Below are positions 50,692 to 60,315 of a stretch of 64,000 nucleotides of DNA, piece by piece. Under the pieces are notes generated by a model, which was not told the DNA's origin, did not search any database, and worked only from the letters and a program-made list of their open reading frames with translations. A program made the translations under genes and the position numbers. The stretch is from Pseudomonas hefeiensis (GTDB taxonomy: Bacteria; Pseudomonadota; Gammaproteobacteria; Pseudomonadales; Pseudomonadaceae). The stretch is from contig NZ_CP117449.1 in NCBI RefSeq assembly GCF_030687835.1, positions 2,914,001-2,978,000 of the forward strand, written 5' to 3'. How positions within the stretch are numbered: position 1 is the first letter of the stretch; each line of letters begins with the position of its first letter.

Positions 50692-52023
50692 ATGAGTCTG
50701 TTACCTGACGCGGTTTGCTGGCATGAGGGCATGCAGTTGCTGCCCCAGCATTTCCAATTGCAAGGGCTGCGCGCCGAGGCCCTGGCCGCGCATTTTGCCA
50801 GTGCCTGCAACCCGTGGTTCTGGGGTGTCAGCCAGCTGGAAGTCGACCCTTCAGCCCTCAGCGCCGGACAGGTCCGGCTGTTGCAACTGCAGGGCACCTT
50901 GCCGGACGGGTTACCGGTCAATTTGCAGGCCGGTGTCGGGCCGACCCTCGAGCTGGACATCACCGAGGCGGTGAACAAGACCGACGACGCGACGGTGACT
51001 GTGTACCTGGCCATCAGCCCGCTCTGGCGCGCTGGGCAATTGCTGCCACTCAAGGGACGGCTGCAATCGGTCGTGGGTGACGCCTTGCCGGATCTCACCA
51101 GCGGCGAATTCCCCGAGTCCATTACGGTGTGGCGGCCGAACCCTCGGCTGTGCACACAACTGAGCAAGGCCGACTCGATCTGCCTGCCACTGTTGCGCAT
51201 CCGCAAGGAGGGCGGTGGCTTCCTGCGGGCGGCCTACACACCGCCAACGCCGATTCTGTTACCGGAATCGATTCTCGGTCGGCGAGTGGCCGGGTTATGC
51301 GCCAGGGCTCGGGAGAAATGTTTGTTCCTGGCCGGGCGCCTTCGTCAGGCCGAGGCGGCCGGCAACCAGGACGATGCAATGGAGATTCGCCGCCAATTGA
51401 CTGCGTTGTGGGCGCGATTGCCGGAAGTCGAAGGCGCGCTGAACACCCGGGTGGCGACACCCCAGGCGTTGCATGGTCTGCTGTTGGGCCTGGCCGGTAG
51501 CTGGTCGGCGCTCGATCTGCTGGCGGGTGTCCCGGCCTTCGCGCCGCTGGATTTTCTTGAGCTGCAGCGCGGCTATGAACCGCTGCTCGACTGGCTGGAA
51601 GACACCCTGGAGCGGATCCGCGCCGGCTATCGCAGCCTGGCCTTCGAACGCAATGACCCGGTGTTCTCTATCCAGTTGCCCGGCGACCAGCCGAGCCAGC
51701 GCCTGGTGATCGGTCTGCGCATGCCCAACGGCGCCAGTGAGCAGGCTGCGGCCGAATGGCTGCGCGGGGCAATCATCGCGTCCGCGCCGCACATCCCGCT
51801 GTTGAGTCGCCAACGCATGAGCGGGCTGCCCCATCAGGCCATGAGCCGCAACGAACAGGTGGCCTACAGCGTGGGTGACGACACCCGGTTGTTCGTGGTG
51901 GCCGCCGGTGGGCAATGGTTTGACGGGCAATTGCCGTTGCACATCGTAGCGCCAGCCTCGCATCAGGCCAGCAGTCCATGGCAGGTGGTGTTGTTTGTGG
52001 CGCAGACCGGTGAAAGCGCCTGA
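50692..52023 (+). CDS. tssK: T6SS baseplate protein TssK
   Basis: A 443-residue TssK/VasE/ImpJ protein: DAVCWHEGMQLLPQHFQLQG at the start is diagnostic; VYLAISPLWRAGQLL, CLPLLRIRKEGGGFLRAAYT and LRAGAIIASAPHIPLL-like residues (here LRGAIIASAPHIPLL) follow. TssK trimers connect the baseplate to the TssL-TssM membrane complex. Confidence 0.94.
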   Translation: MSLLPDAVCWHEGMQLLPQHFQLQGLRAEALAAHFASACNPWFWGVSQLEVDPSALSAGQVRLLQLQGTLPDGLPVNLQAGVGPTLELDITEAVNKTDDATVTVYLAISPLWRAGQLLPLKGRLQSVVGDALPDLTSGEFPESITVWRPNPRLCTQLSKADSICLPLLRIRKEGGGFLRAAYTPPTPILLPESILGRRVAGLCARAREKCLFLAGRLRQAEAAGNQDDAMEIRRQLTALWARLPEVEGALNTRVATPQALHGLLLGLAGSWSALDLLAGVPAFAPLDFLELQRGYEPLLDWLEDTLERIRAGYRSLAFERNDPVFSIQLPGDQPSQRLVIGLRMPNGASEQAAAEWLRGAIIASAPHIPLLSRQRMSGLPHQAMSRNEQVAYSVGDDTRLFVVAAGGQWFDGQLPLHIVAPASHQASSPWQVVLFVAQTGESA

Positions 52024-52041
52024 TCGTAAAAGGGGAGTCGT

Positions 52042-52803
52042 ATGCCTGACGGAAGTGGCGGGGCGGTTCGGAGTCTGCATGAGGCACCGCTGAGCAGTGC
52101 GTTTCGTCAGGCCTGGCTGAAGTGGTCCCAGGAGTGGCAGGACTTGCCCAAGGACAGCGATCCCGCGGTATTGGTCAGCCGGGTGGTGGAGTTTTCCGGT
52201 CGCAGTGCCCAGCGTTTGTGGCGAGTCGCCTTCGCCACCGTAGGCGATGCGGCGACCGAGCAGGTCAAGGCACTGGTCTACGCCTTCGTGGCGCTGGTGG
52301 ACGAGACCTTGCTGTTCACCCCGTGGCCGGGACAACTGGCCTGGCAGCAGCATCCCCTCGAATCGCGCATGTACTCCAGCCGCCAGGCCGGCGAACGGCT
52401 GCCGGCTGCCATCAAGAAACTGCTCGATGAGCAGATGCCCGGCACCCGGGACCTGGCCAACGTGTACCTGCAGTGCCTGATTCTCGGTTTTCAGGGCCGA
52501 TTGCGTGGCGAGCCCGGTCAGGTCCAGCACGAAAAATGGCGTGTGGCGCTGTTCACGTTCGCTTGGCAGCACGAGCCGGATTATGTCGATGTCAGCCAGC
52601 GCCTGGCGATGCCTGCGGCGGCGACACCGATACGTGTCCCGGCCCAGCAGTCGTTACCGGACGGCTTGCGCCTGGGACTGGTGATCCTGGCGATGGTGTT
52701 GTTGCTGTCCGGGTTGGGGCAGGTGTTCTGGCGTGACATCCAGTCGGAGCTCGAACCGGTGCTGCAACTGAACGAGCCGGTGGTTCAGGAGCAGGACTCA
52801 TGA
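52042..52803 (+). CDS. tssL: T6SS inner-membrane protein TssL (DotU-like)
   Basis: A 253-residue DotU/TssL: YAFVALVDETLLFTPWPGQL, AWQQHPLESRMYSSRQAGER, VYLQCLILGFQGRLRG. One C-terminal transmembrane helix (about residues 215-235). It lacks a peptidoglycan-binding OmpA domain, so anchoring must be supplied by another protein. Its stop overlaps tssM by four bases. Confidence 0.94.
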   Translation: MPDGSGGAVRSLHEAPLSSAFRQAWLKWSQEWQDLPKDSDPAVLVSRVVEFSGRSAQRLWRVAFATVGDAATEQVKALVYAFVALVDETLLFTPWPGQLAWQQHPLESRMYSSRQAGERLPAAIKKLLDEQMPGTRDLANVYLQCLILGFQGRLRGEPGQVQHEKWRVALFTFAWQHEPDYVDVSQRLAMPAAATPIRVPAQQSLPDGLRLGLVILAMVLLLSGLGQVFWRDIQSELEPVLQLNEPVVQEQDS

Positions 52804-55800
52804 GCTTCTTGAGCATCGTCGCCCTGGTGTTGCTGGCCCTTGTCGCGGTGCTGCTGATTGCGGCCGCGATTTGGTGGCTGCGCACCCAGGGCGGCGCGGC
52901 CATCCGCAGCTTCTATGGGGCGGTGCGCCACATGGAGCAGGAGCAGGGCACCCGGGACCGCTACCAGATGCCCTGGTTGTTGATGCTGGGCAACGAGGCC
53001 GACGGCGCGCAGTTGTGCGCCCAGTGGCGTTTGCAGCCGACAGACAAGGCGGCGTGGTTCGGGCGCTGGTGGTCGGATGCCGAAGGCGCGGTGCTGGTGG
53101 TGCCCCAGGCGCTGTTTTTGCCCGATGAGGGCATGAACATGCAACGGGGCAACTGGTGGCGCCTGTTGGGATTGATTGTGCGTCTGCGCAGCAGACGGCC
53201 GCTGGATGCTGTGATCTGGACCGTCCCGTTCGGCAAGCTCGATGACATCGAGCAGACGACCGAGCTGAGTCTCAAGGTTCGGCGCTGTTTCATCGACCTT
53301 CTGCAACGGTTCGGTCTGAGTTTGCCGGTGTATGTGGTGATCACCGGGATGGAGGAACTGCCAGGGTTTCAGGAACTGGTGAGTGCGTTGCCCGCCCAGG
53401 CCCGGGAATCGACGCTGGGCTGGTCGTCGCCATACGCGCCCGATGCAGCATGGCAATCACAATGGAGCGATCAGGCGCTGGACCAGGTCAACGCCGCGTT
53501 GTCCCAGTCGATCATCGAAATCGGTGCGCTGGCGGGGCAACTGAGCAGCGACCTGTATGGGTTGCCGGAGCGTTTCGAGGGGTTGCGGCGAGCCTTGCAG
53601 TTGTTGCTGGAACCGGTTTTTCAGGGCAACGCTCAGGGGGAGGCGCCGCACTTTCGCGGCGTGTATTTCACCGCCAGCCAGGCGCCGGCTGTCACCGGCG
53701 ATGGCTTATCCGCCAGCGACAGCGTTGTGCGCCAAACGGTGTTCGCCCGGCAACTGTGGTCGCGCCGGCTGGTAGCCGAGCGGGGCCTGGCCCAGCCGGT
53801 GCCACGCCTGCTGCGCTTGCGCCAACGCTGGCATCGGCTGGCCGGAGGAGTGGCGCTGGTGGTCGGCGTGGTCTGGCTGGGGAGCATGGTCTGGGTCTGG
53901 CACGATTCTGTCGAGCAAGCCGAGGGGCTGTCGCGGTTGGTCCTCAGCGCGCACAAAAACCATGTCGTGGTCGATCCCGACAAACCTCAACTGGAACCGA
54001 CCCGACACAACGTGCAGAACTACTGGAACGTGCTGGAAAAAGCCCCGCGCTGGCGTTTCGTCTCGGTGGTGTTTCCGACTTCCTGGTTCTCTTCCGTGGA
54101 CGCACAGCTGGACAACGGGTTGCGCATGACCGCCCGCCATCATTGGATATTGCCGCTGCGTGACCTGCTGGCCTCGGACCTCGAACAGCTCAAGGGCATC
54201 CGCAATACCGAGCGGCGCGGCAACGTGGAAAGCGAAGACCCGGCGCAATGGCAAAGTTACGTAAAGGCCAAGGACCTGGTTGAACGCGCGGTGCGCCTGG
54301 AACAGCACAACCAAATGTTCAGCCAGGCGGTGAACAATCCCAAGGCGCCGCTGGACGAGCTGGTGCAACTGAGCAACAACGCCCTGTCGCTGAACCTCAA
54401 CACCGGGACCTTGAGTCGGGCGCGTTTCTACAATCGTGTGCTGTTCGATGCCCAGAATGCCGATTTGAAAGGCCTGGACCTGAACGCCGCGCGCCCGGTG
54501 ATTGCCGATAACTTCATGGGCCTGATGCAGCGCTGGCTGGATCATTACTTTCTGGCGGACAACTTCGTGCGCCAGGCCGGCTACTTGAAGCTGCATCTGC
54601 AACGGCTAGAGGCGGGCGGTGGCAACTCCTTGAGTGAACTCGAAGAGCTGATGGCGTTGGTCGATGACCTGCAGCGGCTCGTCAGCCTGACCAACTCGGC
54701 CTGGGGCCGGGGCAAGGGACAGGACCTGGTGCCCGGTTACACCCAGTTGATGGACAAGGTGGGCCACAGCACGCTGCTGGGGCCGGATCTTGAGCAGGAT
54801 CTGCAGAGCCAGGCGGCAAAATTGCAGCAGAGCTTTCGCGACCAGTGGATCGTCCAGACCGGTTCCAGGGACAATCTGTTGATCCAGCAGGGCAGCGGTT
54901 TGCTGGTGCTGCAGGAGCATGTCACGGCACTGGACGGCGCGGTGCAAGCGCTGTTCAAGCGTGATTTCGTGGCGTTGGCCATGCAGAAGGCGCCGTCGGA
55001 CAGTAACGGCGTCTCGATGGGCCGGGGTGACAGCGACGATTTCAGCGTTGCCCTGAACTACTTCGCCAGCTACCAGAGCTACGCCAATGAAGAGTTGCCG
55101 CGCATCCCGCCGGATTACCGTGGGGCGCTGATGGAGGCCGCTGAAAGCGCGGCGGCGCGGGCCATGTGGCTGAGTCTGGATGAAAGCGAGCAACCGCTAC
55201 CGGGCATGAGTTTCAATGTGCAGACCTCCCAGGCCGTTTCCCTGCAAAAAGCCTTCATGGATGTGAACCGCAGCGATCTGGCGATTCGTTTTCAGCGCCT
55301 GCTCAACCGCCGAGCGTTGGCACAGATCAAGAGTGGCCTGAACGAAATCGACGCCCAGCCACTGTTTACTCAACGCACCGATATCCAGCGCTGGGACGGT
55401 TCGAAGAACTTCGGTTTGCAGTTGTACGGCGCGACTGATCCTCAGGACTTGAAGCTGAGCCTGAACCAGCAGTTCGGCGCCATGCTTCAGATCGCCGAGC
55501 ACCGCATGCCCGCGCTGGAATGGCTGATTGTCCAGCAGGACAACCTGTCGGCCCTGGAGCACGATCAGGTTGCCCGGTTTATGGCGCTCAACGACGAACT
55601 GCTCAAATACAAAAACCAGAACCCGGCCAGTGCGGCTGCCCAACTTGAGCAATTGGTAAGCCGCGACTTCATCGAAATGGACACCACGTCCTGCGGGCAG
55701 ATTCTGCAAACTTCCAGCCTGCCCGGCGGACGTGGCGACCTGGCTCTGCGCACCGTCACGCTGCAACAAAGCGCCTTGCAACGGTGCCTGTATCTGCAAC

Positions 55801-56621
55801 AGAACCAGGCGGCGACCGCCTGGAATGATCTGGCCAATTATTTCAATCAGTACCTGGCCGGGCGTTTTCCGTTTTCCCAGGATGTGCGGGCCCGCGATGC
55901 CGACCCGGCTCGGGTACAACGCCTGCTGGAGCTGATCGACACGCGACTGCCCCAGGCACAGGCTGGGCTGGCGTTGAGCCGGACGCCGGAGCGATTGGCG
56001 GCGGAGGATTTTCTCAACCGTTTGAAACAGGCCGGTGCCTGGCTCGGGCCGTTGTTCGTGCGCGACAAGAGTGGCTTGCTCGGCGTGGAAATGGACGTGC
56101 GCTGGCGAACCGACCGCGAGCAGGAGCGCGGCGCGGATCAGGTGATCGCCTGGGGGCTGAACGCCGGCAACCAACAGATCAGTTACCCTGGTGAAACCGG
56201 GCAGAACTTGCGCTGGATGGTCGGGCAGCCGATGAGTTTGACCTTGCGCTGGGCCCGCAACGGTTACCAGCGTCCGGCCAACGACCCGTTACAACCCGAT
56301 CTGGTGGTTCGTGACCTGGAAGCCGGTTGGGAGTACCAGGGGCCGTGGTCGTTGTTGCGCCTGATGCGCTCATTGGTGTCGAGCCAGCGTCAGCCGAATG
56401 CCGACTACACTGACTTCCCGCTGACTCTGCAACTGCCCGTGACGGCTCAGACCCAGGCGACCACGGCGCAGCAGACCCTGATGTTCCTGCGTTTGTCGCT
56501 GATGAGCCAGGGCTCGAAGCTGCCGCTGTCGATCCCGCCACTGCCAACCCAGGCACCCCGTTCACCTTTCATGGCGACCTCATCGAGCCCCGCCATCGCA
56601 ACCCGCGAGGAGGGTTTGTGA
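52800..56621 (+). CDS. tssM: T6SS inner-membrane protein TssM (IcmF-like), Walker A absent
   Basis: A 1273-residue IcmF/TssM. Two N-terminal helices at about 4-28 (FLSIVALVLLALVAVLLIAA), another near 345-370 (GGVALVVGVVWLGSMVWVW), then a large periplasmic part ending in the TssM C-terminal domain. Where many TssM have a GxxGxGKT loop, this one reads MPWLLMLGNEADGAQLCAQW, with no GKT/S, so ATP binding at that site is unlikely. It spans the periplasm and contacts TssJ. It overlaps tssL and tssA by four bases each. Confidence 0.94.
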   Translation: MSFLSIVALVLLALVAVLLIAAAIWWLRTQGGAAIRSFYGAVRHMEQEQGTRDRYQMPWLLMLGNEADGAQLCAQWRLQPTDKAAWFGRWWSDAEGAVLVVPQALFLPDEGMNMQRGNWWRLLGLIVRLRSRRPLDAVIWTVPFGKLDDIEQTTELSLKVRRCFIDLLQRFGLSLPVYVVITGMEELPGFQELVSALPAQARESTLGWSSPYAPDAAWQSQWSDQALDQVNAALSQSIIEIGALAGQLSSDLYGLPERFEGLRRALQLLLEPVFQGNAQGEAPHFRGVYFTASQAPAVTGDGLSASDSVVRQTVFARQLWSRRLVAERGLAQPVPRLLRLRQRWHRLAGGVALVVGVVWLGSMVWVWHDSVEQAEGLSRLVLSAHKNHVVVDPDKPQLEPTRHNVQNYWNVLEKAPRWRFVSVVFPTSWFSSVDAQLDNGLRMTARHHWILPLRDLLASDLEQLKGIRNTERRGNVESEDPAQWQSYVKAKDLVERAVRLEQHNQMFSQAVNNPKAPLDELVQLSNNALSLNLNTGTLSRARFYNRVLFDAQNADLKGLDLNAARPVIADNFMGLMQRWLDHYFLADNFVRQAGYLKLHLQRLEAGGGNSLSELEELMALVDDLQRLVSLTNSAWGRGKGQDLVPGYTQLMDKVGHSTLLGPDLEQDLQSQAAKLQQSFRDQWIVQTGSRDNLLIQQGSGLLVLQEHVTALDGAVQALFKRDFVALAMQKAPSDSNGVSMGRGDSDDFSVALNYFASYQSYANEELPRIPPDYRGALMEAAESAAARAMWLSLDESEQPLPGMSFNVQTSQAVSLQKAFMDVNRSDLAIRFQRLLNRRALAQIKSGLNEIDAQPLFTQRTDIQRWDGSKNFGLQLYGATDPQDLKLSLNQQFGAMLQIAEHRMPALEWLIVQQDNLSALEHDQVARFMALNDELLKYKNQNPASAAAQLEQLVSRDFIEMDTTSCGQILQTSSLPGGRGDLALRTVTLQQSALQRCLYLQQNQAATAWNDLANYFNQYLAGRFPFSQDVRARDADPARVQRLLELIDTRLPQAQAGLALSRTPERLAAEDFLNRLKQAGAWLGPLFVRDKSGLLGVEMDVRWRTDREQERGADQVIAWGLNAGNQQISYPGETGQNLRWMVGQPMSLTLRWARNGYQRPANDPLQPDLVVRDLEAGWEYQGPWSLLRLMRSLVSSQRQPNADYTDFPLTLQLPVTAQTQATTAQQTLMFLRLSLMSQGSKLPLSIPPLPTQAPRSPFMATSSSPAIATREEGL

Positions 56622-57697
56622 GTTTGCCGATATCCCCGTTGCCCGAATTGATTACCCGCTTGCTTGAGCCGATCAGCGCTGAATCGCCCTGTGGCCAGGA
56701 TCTGCGCTATGAGCCGGAATTCGACCAGTTGCGCGAGTTGCGCCGGGAGGACGACACCAGCCTGCCCACCGGTGTGTGGCAATCGTCGATCAAGCGCGGG
56801 CAATGGTCGGAGCTGGAAAAACTCGCCACTGCGCTGCTACTCGAGCGCAGCAAGGATTTGATGATCAGTGCCTGGCTGGGGGAGGCCTGGTTGCACCTGA
56901 CCGGGCTGGAAGGATTGCCGGGCAGCCTGGCGTTGGTGGCGGGGTTGTGTGAGCGCTACTCCGAGCAGTTGTACCCCCAGGCTGATGACGGTGATCAGTC
57001 GTGGCGGGTGATTCCGCTGGAGTGGCTGGCCCGTCGCTACAGCGAAGTGTTGCTGACACGGGTGCCATTGTTCGATGGCCGGGATCAGGATTTCGACGGT
57101 TTTTGCCTGGCCGACTGGCAACGTTTGCAGCGCCAGCAGGTGCTGGTCAACGATACTAAAAACGCCAAGGCTTCGGCGGAAGCGGCGCGCAACGATCAGA
57201 AAAAACTCAGCGAACTGATTCGCACCACGCCATTGTCGTTCTGGCTGCATCGTCAGGGCAGCCTGATGCTGAGCCTTCAGCACCTGCAACGCCTCGAAGC
57301 CTGGAGTGATGCTTACCTGGGCAATCTGGCCCCAGGCTATAGCGCCTTGCAGGACGTCATGCAGGCCTTGCTGACATTGATAGAGGAGTTCATTGCGATG
57401 AACCCACAGCAACCCACCGTCGTGCCGGCACCCTCGGTGGCGACGCAGACCGCCCCGGCGCAGGCGGGCGCCGCCGCGACCCTGGCTTTTCAGGAGCCGG
57501 CCAGCCGCGAAGAAGCCTATCGCCAGTTACTGGTCATTGCCGGCTACCTGGCCCGCACCGAGCCCCACAGCCCGGTGCCCTATCTGATCCGGCGTGGCGT
57601 GGAGTGGGGCAACAAGCCTTTGAGCGAGCTGCTGGGCGAACTGATCAGTGCCGATGCCGAATCCAGGCGCCTGTGGACGCTGCTGGGGGTTCTCTAA
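56618..57697 (+). CDS. tssA: T6SS cap/assembly protein TssA
   Basis: A 359-residue ImpA/TssA protein. The ImpA_N part includes ESPCGQDLRYEPEFDQLREL, then REDDTSLPTGVWQ, and LAEAWLHLTGLEGLPGSLA-like residues (here EAWLHLTGLEGLPGSLAL), and the C-terminal part ends REEAYRQLLVIAGYLARTEP, HSPVPYLIRRGVEWGNKPL. The start is GTG 56618, overlapping the tssM stop. TssA guides sheath and tube assembly. The stop TAA shares bases with the stop of the convergent dehydrogenase gene. Confidence 0.92.
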   Translation: MSLPISPLPELITRLLEPISAESPCGQDLRYEPEFDQLRELRREDDTSLPTGVWQSSIKRGQWSELEKLATALLLERSKDLMISAWLGEAWLHLTGLEGLPGSLALVAGLCERYSEQLYPQADDGDQSWRVIPLEWLARRYSEVLLTRVPLFDGRDQDFDGFCLADWQRLQRQQVLVNDTKNAKASAEAARNDQKKLSELIRTTPLSFWLHRQGSLMLSLQHLQRLEAWSDAYLGNLAPGYSALQDVMQALLTLIEEFIAMNPQQPTVVPAPSVATQTAPAQAGAAATLAFQEPASREEAYRQLLVIAGYLARTEPHSPVPYLIRRGVEWGNKPLSELLGELISADAESRRLWTLLGVL

Positions 57698-58647
57698 CGC
57701 AGCTCGTCAGGCAACCGCACCGGTGTCAGCACCGGTTTGCCAGAAAAGAATGCGGTCAGGTTCTGGCCCACCAGCTCTACCATCGCGCGGGTCGCTTCCG
57801 GCGACAGGCCAGCCACGTGGGGCGTGAGGACGACGTTGGGCAGGCTTTTCAGCCCCTGCGGCACTTCAGGCTCGTCATCGAACACATCCAGGGCCGCTCC
57901 GGCAATCCGCCGATGCTCCAGGGCGCTGATCAGATCGGCAGTGGCAACCACGCTGGCCCTGGCGACGTTGACCAGAAATCCTTTTGGCCCGAGGGCATCG
58001 AGGGTCTGCTTGTTGATCAACTGCCGGGTATCCAGGCCGCCTGGGGTGGCGACGATCAGGAAGTCCGAGACCCGCGCCAGTTCCGTAGGGGTGGCGCAGA
58101 AGGTGTAGGGCACGTCATTGCGTACTCGGCGATTGTGGTAGCTGACGCTCATGTCAAAGCCCAGCGCGGCCCGTTTGGCGATCGCCATGCCCACCGCGCC
58201 AAGGCCCAGCACGCCCAGCCGCTTGCCGGCCAGGGAAGGTCGCGCACTCCTCGGCCATTCGCCCCGTCGCAGGGCAGCATCGCAATGGGGTATGTCGCGC
58301 ACCAACGCCAGCAACAGCGCCATGGCATGGTCGGCTACCGACGATGCGTTGACCCCGGCGCCATTGGTTACCACGACGCCGTGGTGGTGGGCGGCCTGCA
58401 AGTCCACCTGCTCGTAGCCGGCGCCGATCACGCAGATGATTTTCAGGTTGGGCAGGGCGGCAATTTCCTCGGCCGTCAAACCCAGGGGGCCGCGGGTCAG
58501 TACCGCGCTGAACCGTTCTCCATGTTCGAAAATCGCCGTCTTGCGCTCGGCAGGCGTTGGCGCCAACTCCAGGTGATAGCCCTGCCGCTCAAGAATCGGC
58601 AGGTATTCGTTGACGGTTTCAACCAGTACAAGAACGGTTGCGGTCAT
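57694..58647 (-). CDS. D-isomer-specific 2-hydroxyacid dehydrogenase
   Basis: A 317-residue D-2-hydroxyacid dehydrogenase. NAD(P) motif GKRLGVLGLGAVGMAIAKRA, catalytic Arg in LVNVARASVVATADL, Glu in VFDDEPEVPQGL, and His in VLTPHVAGLSPEATRAM. It reduces glyoxylate, hydroxypyruvate or a related 2-keto acid (class known, exact substrate not). Start ATG at 58645-58647. It converges on tssA, and the two stops overlap (TAG and TAA within CTCTAA). Confidence 0.9.
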   Translation of the reverse strand: MTATVLVLVETVNEYLPILERQGYHLELAPTPAERKTAIFEHGERFSAVLTRGPLGLTAEEIAALPNLKIICVIGAGYEQVDLQAAHHHGVVVTNGAGVNASSVADHAMALLLALVRDIPHCDAALRRGEWPRSARPSLAGKRLGVLGLGAVGMAIAKRAALGFDMSVSYHNRRVRNDVPYTFCATPTELARVSDFLIVATPGGLDTRQLINKQTLDALGPKGFLVNVARASVVATADLISALEHRRIAGAALDVFDDEPEVPQGLKSLPNVVLTPHVAGLSPEATRAMVELVGQNLTAFFSGKPVLTPVRLPDELR

Positions 58648-58754
58648 GCTGTGCTCCTGTGGGCGCTTTGCTGAGGTGCAGGTATTCAACCTGATTGTAG
58701 AGCCCAAGGCAGAGACCTTTGGTAATTTATATTTATTTCGGACTGAGCATCCTT

Positions 58755-58842
58755 GTGGGAGCGGGCTTGCTCGCGAATGCGGCGGGTCATTGAGCTAACG
58801 TGATGCTGACACACCGCCTTCGCGAGCAAGCCCGCTCCCACA
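58755..58842. repeat. REP pair (GTGGGAGCGGGCTTGCTCGC family), inverted
   Basis: GTGGGAGCGGGCTTGCTCGC at 58755 and GCGAGCAAGCCCGCTCCCAC ending at 58841 form an inverted REP doublet in the gap between the dehydrogenase and the transporter genes. Confidence 0.93.
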
Positions 58843-59026
58843 GGACATGCGTCAGCAGCTTCTATTGGAATGATCTGATCCGTATTACCGCTCCTCAGCT
58901 AAGTCTTTGCTTCTGCTCGTTAATCCCGGACAATCGCGCCCCTGTTTCGGCCAGGGCGCTGCCTGTCGGGGTTTTCTGACTCGTCCCGGCCGGGTGCATG
59001 TGACCGGAATGCGGAGATCCGACCGG

Positions 59027-60307
59027 ATGAATGATCAGGCCACTAGCGTCGAAGAACGCTTTGAAACGACAGCCCCAACTACGCTCAGCCAGTGGGGTCG
59101 CCATGACACCACCTGGATGTTGGGCCTGTTTGGCACCGCCATCGGTGCAGGTACTTTGTTTTTACCCATCAACGCCGGCCTCGGCGGTTTCTGGCCGCTG
59201 TTGATCCTGGCGCTGCTGGCGTTTCCCATGACGTTCTACGCCCATCGAGGCCTGACTCGCTTCGTGTTGTCCGGTCGTGACGGCGCGGACATCACTGAGG
59301 TGGTAGAAGAGCATTTCGGCATCAAGGCCGGTGCGTTGATCACGTTGCTGTATTTCTTTGCGATTTTTCCGATCCTGCTGATCTACAGCGTGGCGCTGAC
59401 CAATACGGTGGGCAGTTTCCTGGAGCATCAACTGCATATCCAGCCGCCACCCCGGGTGGTGCTGTCGCTGGTGTTGATCCTGGGTTTGCTGGCAGTGGTG
59501 CGATGCGGGGAGCAGGCGATCGTCAAGGCCATGAGCCTGATGGTCTATCCGTTTATTGTCGCGTTGCTGTTCCTGGCGGTGTTTCTGGTCCCGCACTGGA
59601 ACGGAGGCATCCTGAGCACGGCGTCCACGCTGCCTGAGCCAGCAGCGCTGCTGCATACTTTGTGGCTGGCGATACCGGTGATGGTGTTCTCGTTCAACCA
59701 CTCGCCGATCATCTCGGCGTTTGCGGTGGATCAGAAACGTCGCCATGGCGACAACGCCGAAGTGCGCAGTTCGCAGATCCTGTCGCGCGCCCATCTGCTG
59801 ATGGTGGTGATGGTGCTGTTCTTTGTGTTCAGCTGTGTTTTGACGCTTTCCCCGTCGCAACTGGCCGAGGCCAAGGCACAGAATCTGTCGATCCTGTCGT
59901 ACCTGGCCAACCACTTCAGCAATCCGACCATCGCTTTTGCCGCGCCGTTGATTGCGTTCGTGGCGATCTCCAAATCCTTCCTGGGGCATTATATTGGCGC
60001 CAGCGAAGGCCTCAAGGGTCTGATCATCAAGAGCGGTCGGCGTCCGGCGCCCAAGACCCTGGATCGTCTGACCGCGGCGTTCATGCTGGTGGTGTGCTGG
60101 ATCGTCGCCACCCTTAACCCGAGCATCCTGGGCATGATCGAAACCCTGGGCGGCCCGGTGATCGCGGCGATCCTGTTCCTGATGCCGATGTACGCCATCC
60201 ACAAAGTCCCGGCCATGGCCCGTTACCGCGGCCAGGCGTCGAATGTGTTCGTAACGCTGGTGGGGTTGGTGGCGATTACTGCGCTGGTCTATTCCCTCAT
60301 GACCTGA
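59027..60307 (+). CDS. Serine/threonine-type amino acid transporter (HAAAP family)
   Basis: A 426-residue carrier with 11 hydrophobic segments, similar to SdaC/TdcC/YhjV. The start of helix 1, MLGLFGTAIGAGTLFLPINA, is the family signature, and the loop AIPVMVFSFNHSPIISAFAV also matches. It imports serine or threonine with H+/Na+ across the inner membrane; exact substrate not fixed. Start ATG 59027 is preceded by GGAG ten bases upstream; an in-frame ATG at 59009 is an alternative. Flanked by REP elements on both sides. Confidence 0.87.
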   Translation: MNDQATSVEERFETTAPTTLSQWGRHDTTWMLGLFGTAIGAGTLFLPINAGLGGFWPLLILALLAFPMTFYAHRGLTRFVLSGRDGADITEVVEEHFGIKAGALITLLYFFAIFPILLIYSVALTNTVGSFLEHQLHIQPPPRVVLSLVLILGLLAVVRCGEQAIVKAMSLMVYPFIVALLFLAVFLVPHWNGGILSTASTLPEPAALLHTLWLAIPVMVFSFNHSPIISAFAVDQKRRHGDNAEVRSSQILSRAHLLMVVMVLFFVFSCVLTLSPSQLAEAKAQNLSILSYLANHFSNPTIAFAAPLIAFVAISKSFLGHYIGASEGLKGLIIKSGRRPAPKTLDRLTAAFMLVVCWIVATLNPSILGMIETLGGPVIAAILFLMPMYAIHKVPAMARYRGQASNVFVTLVGLVAITALVYSLMT

Positions 60308-60315
60308 CCGGATTT

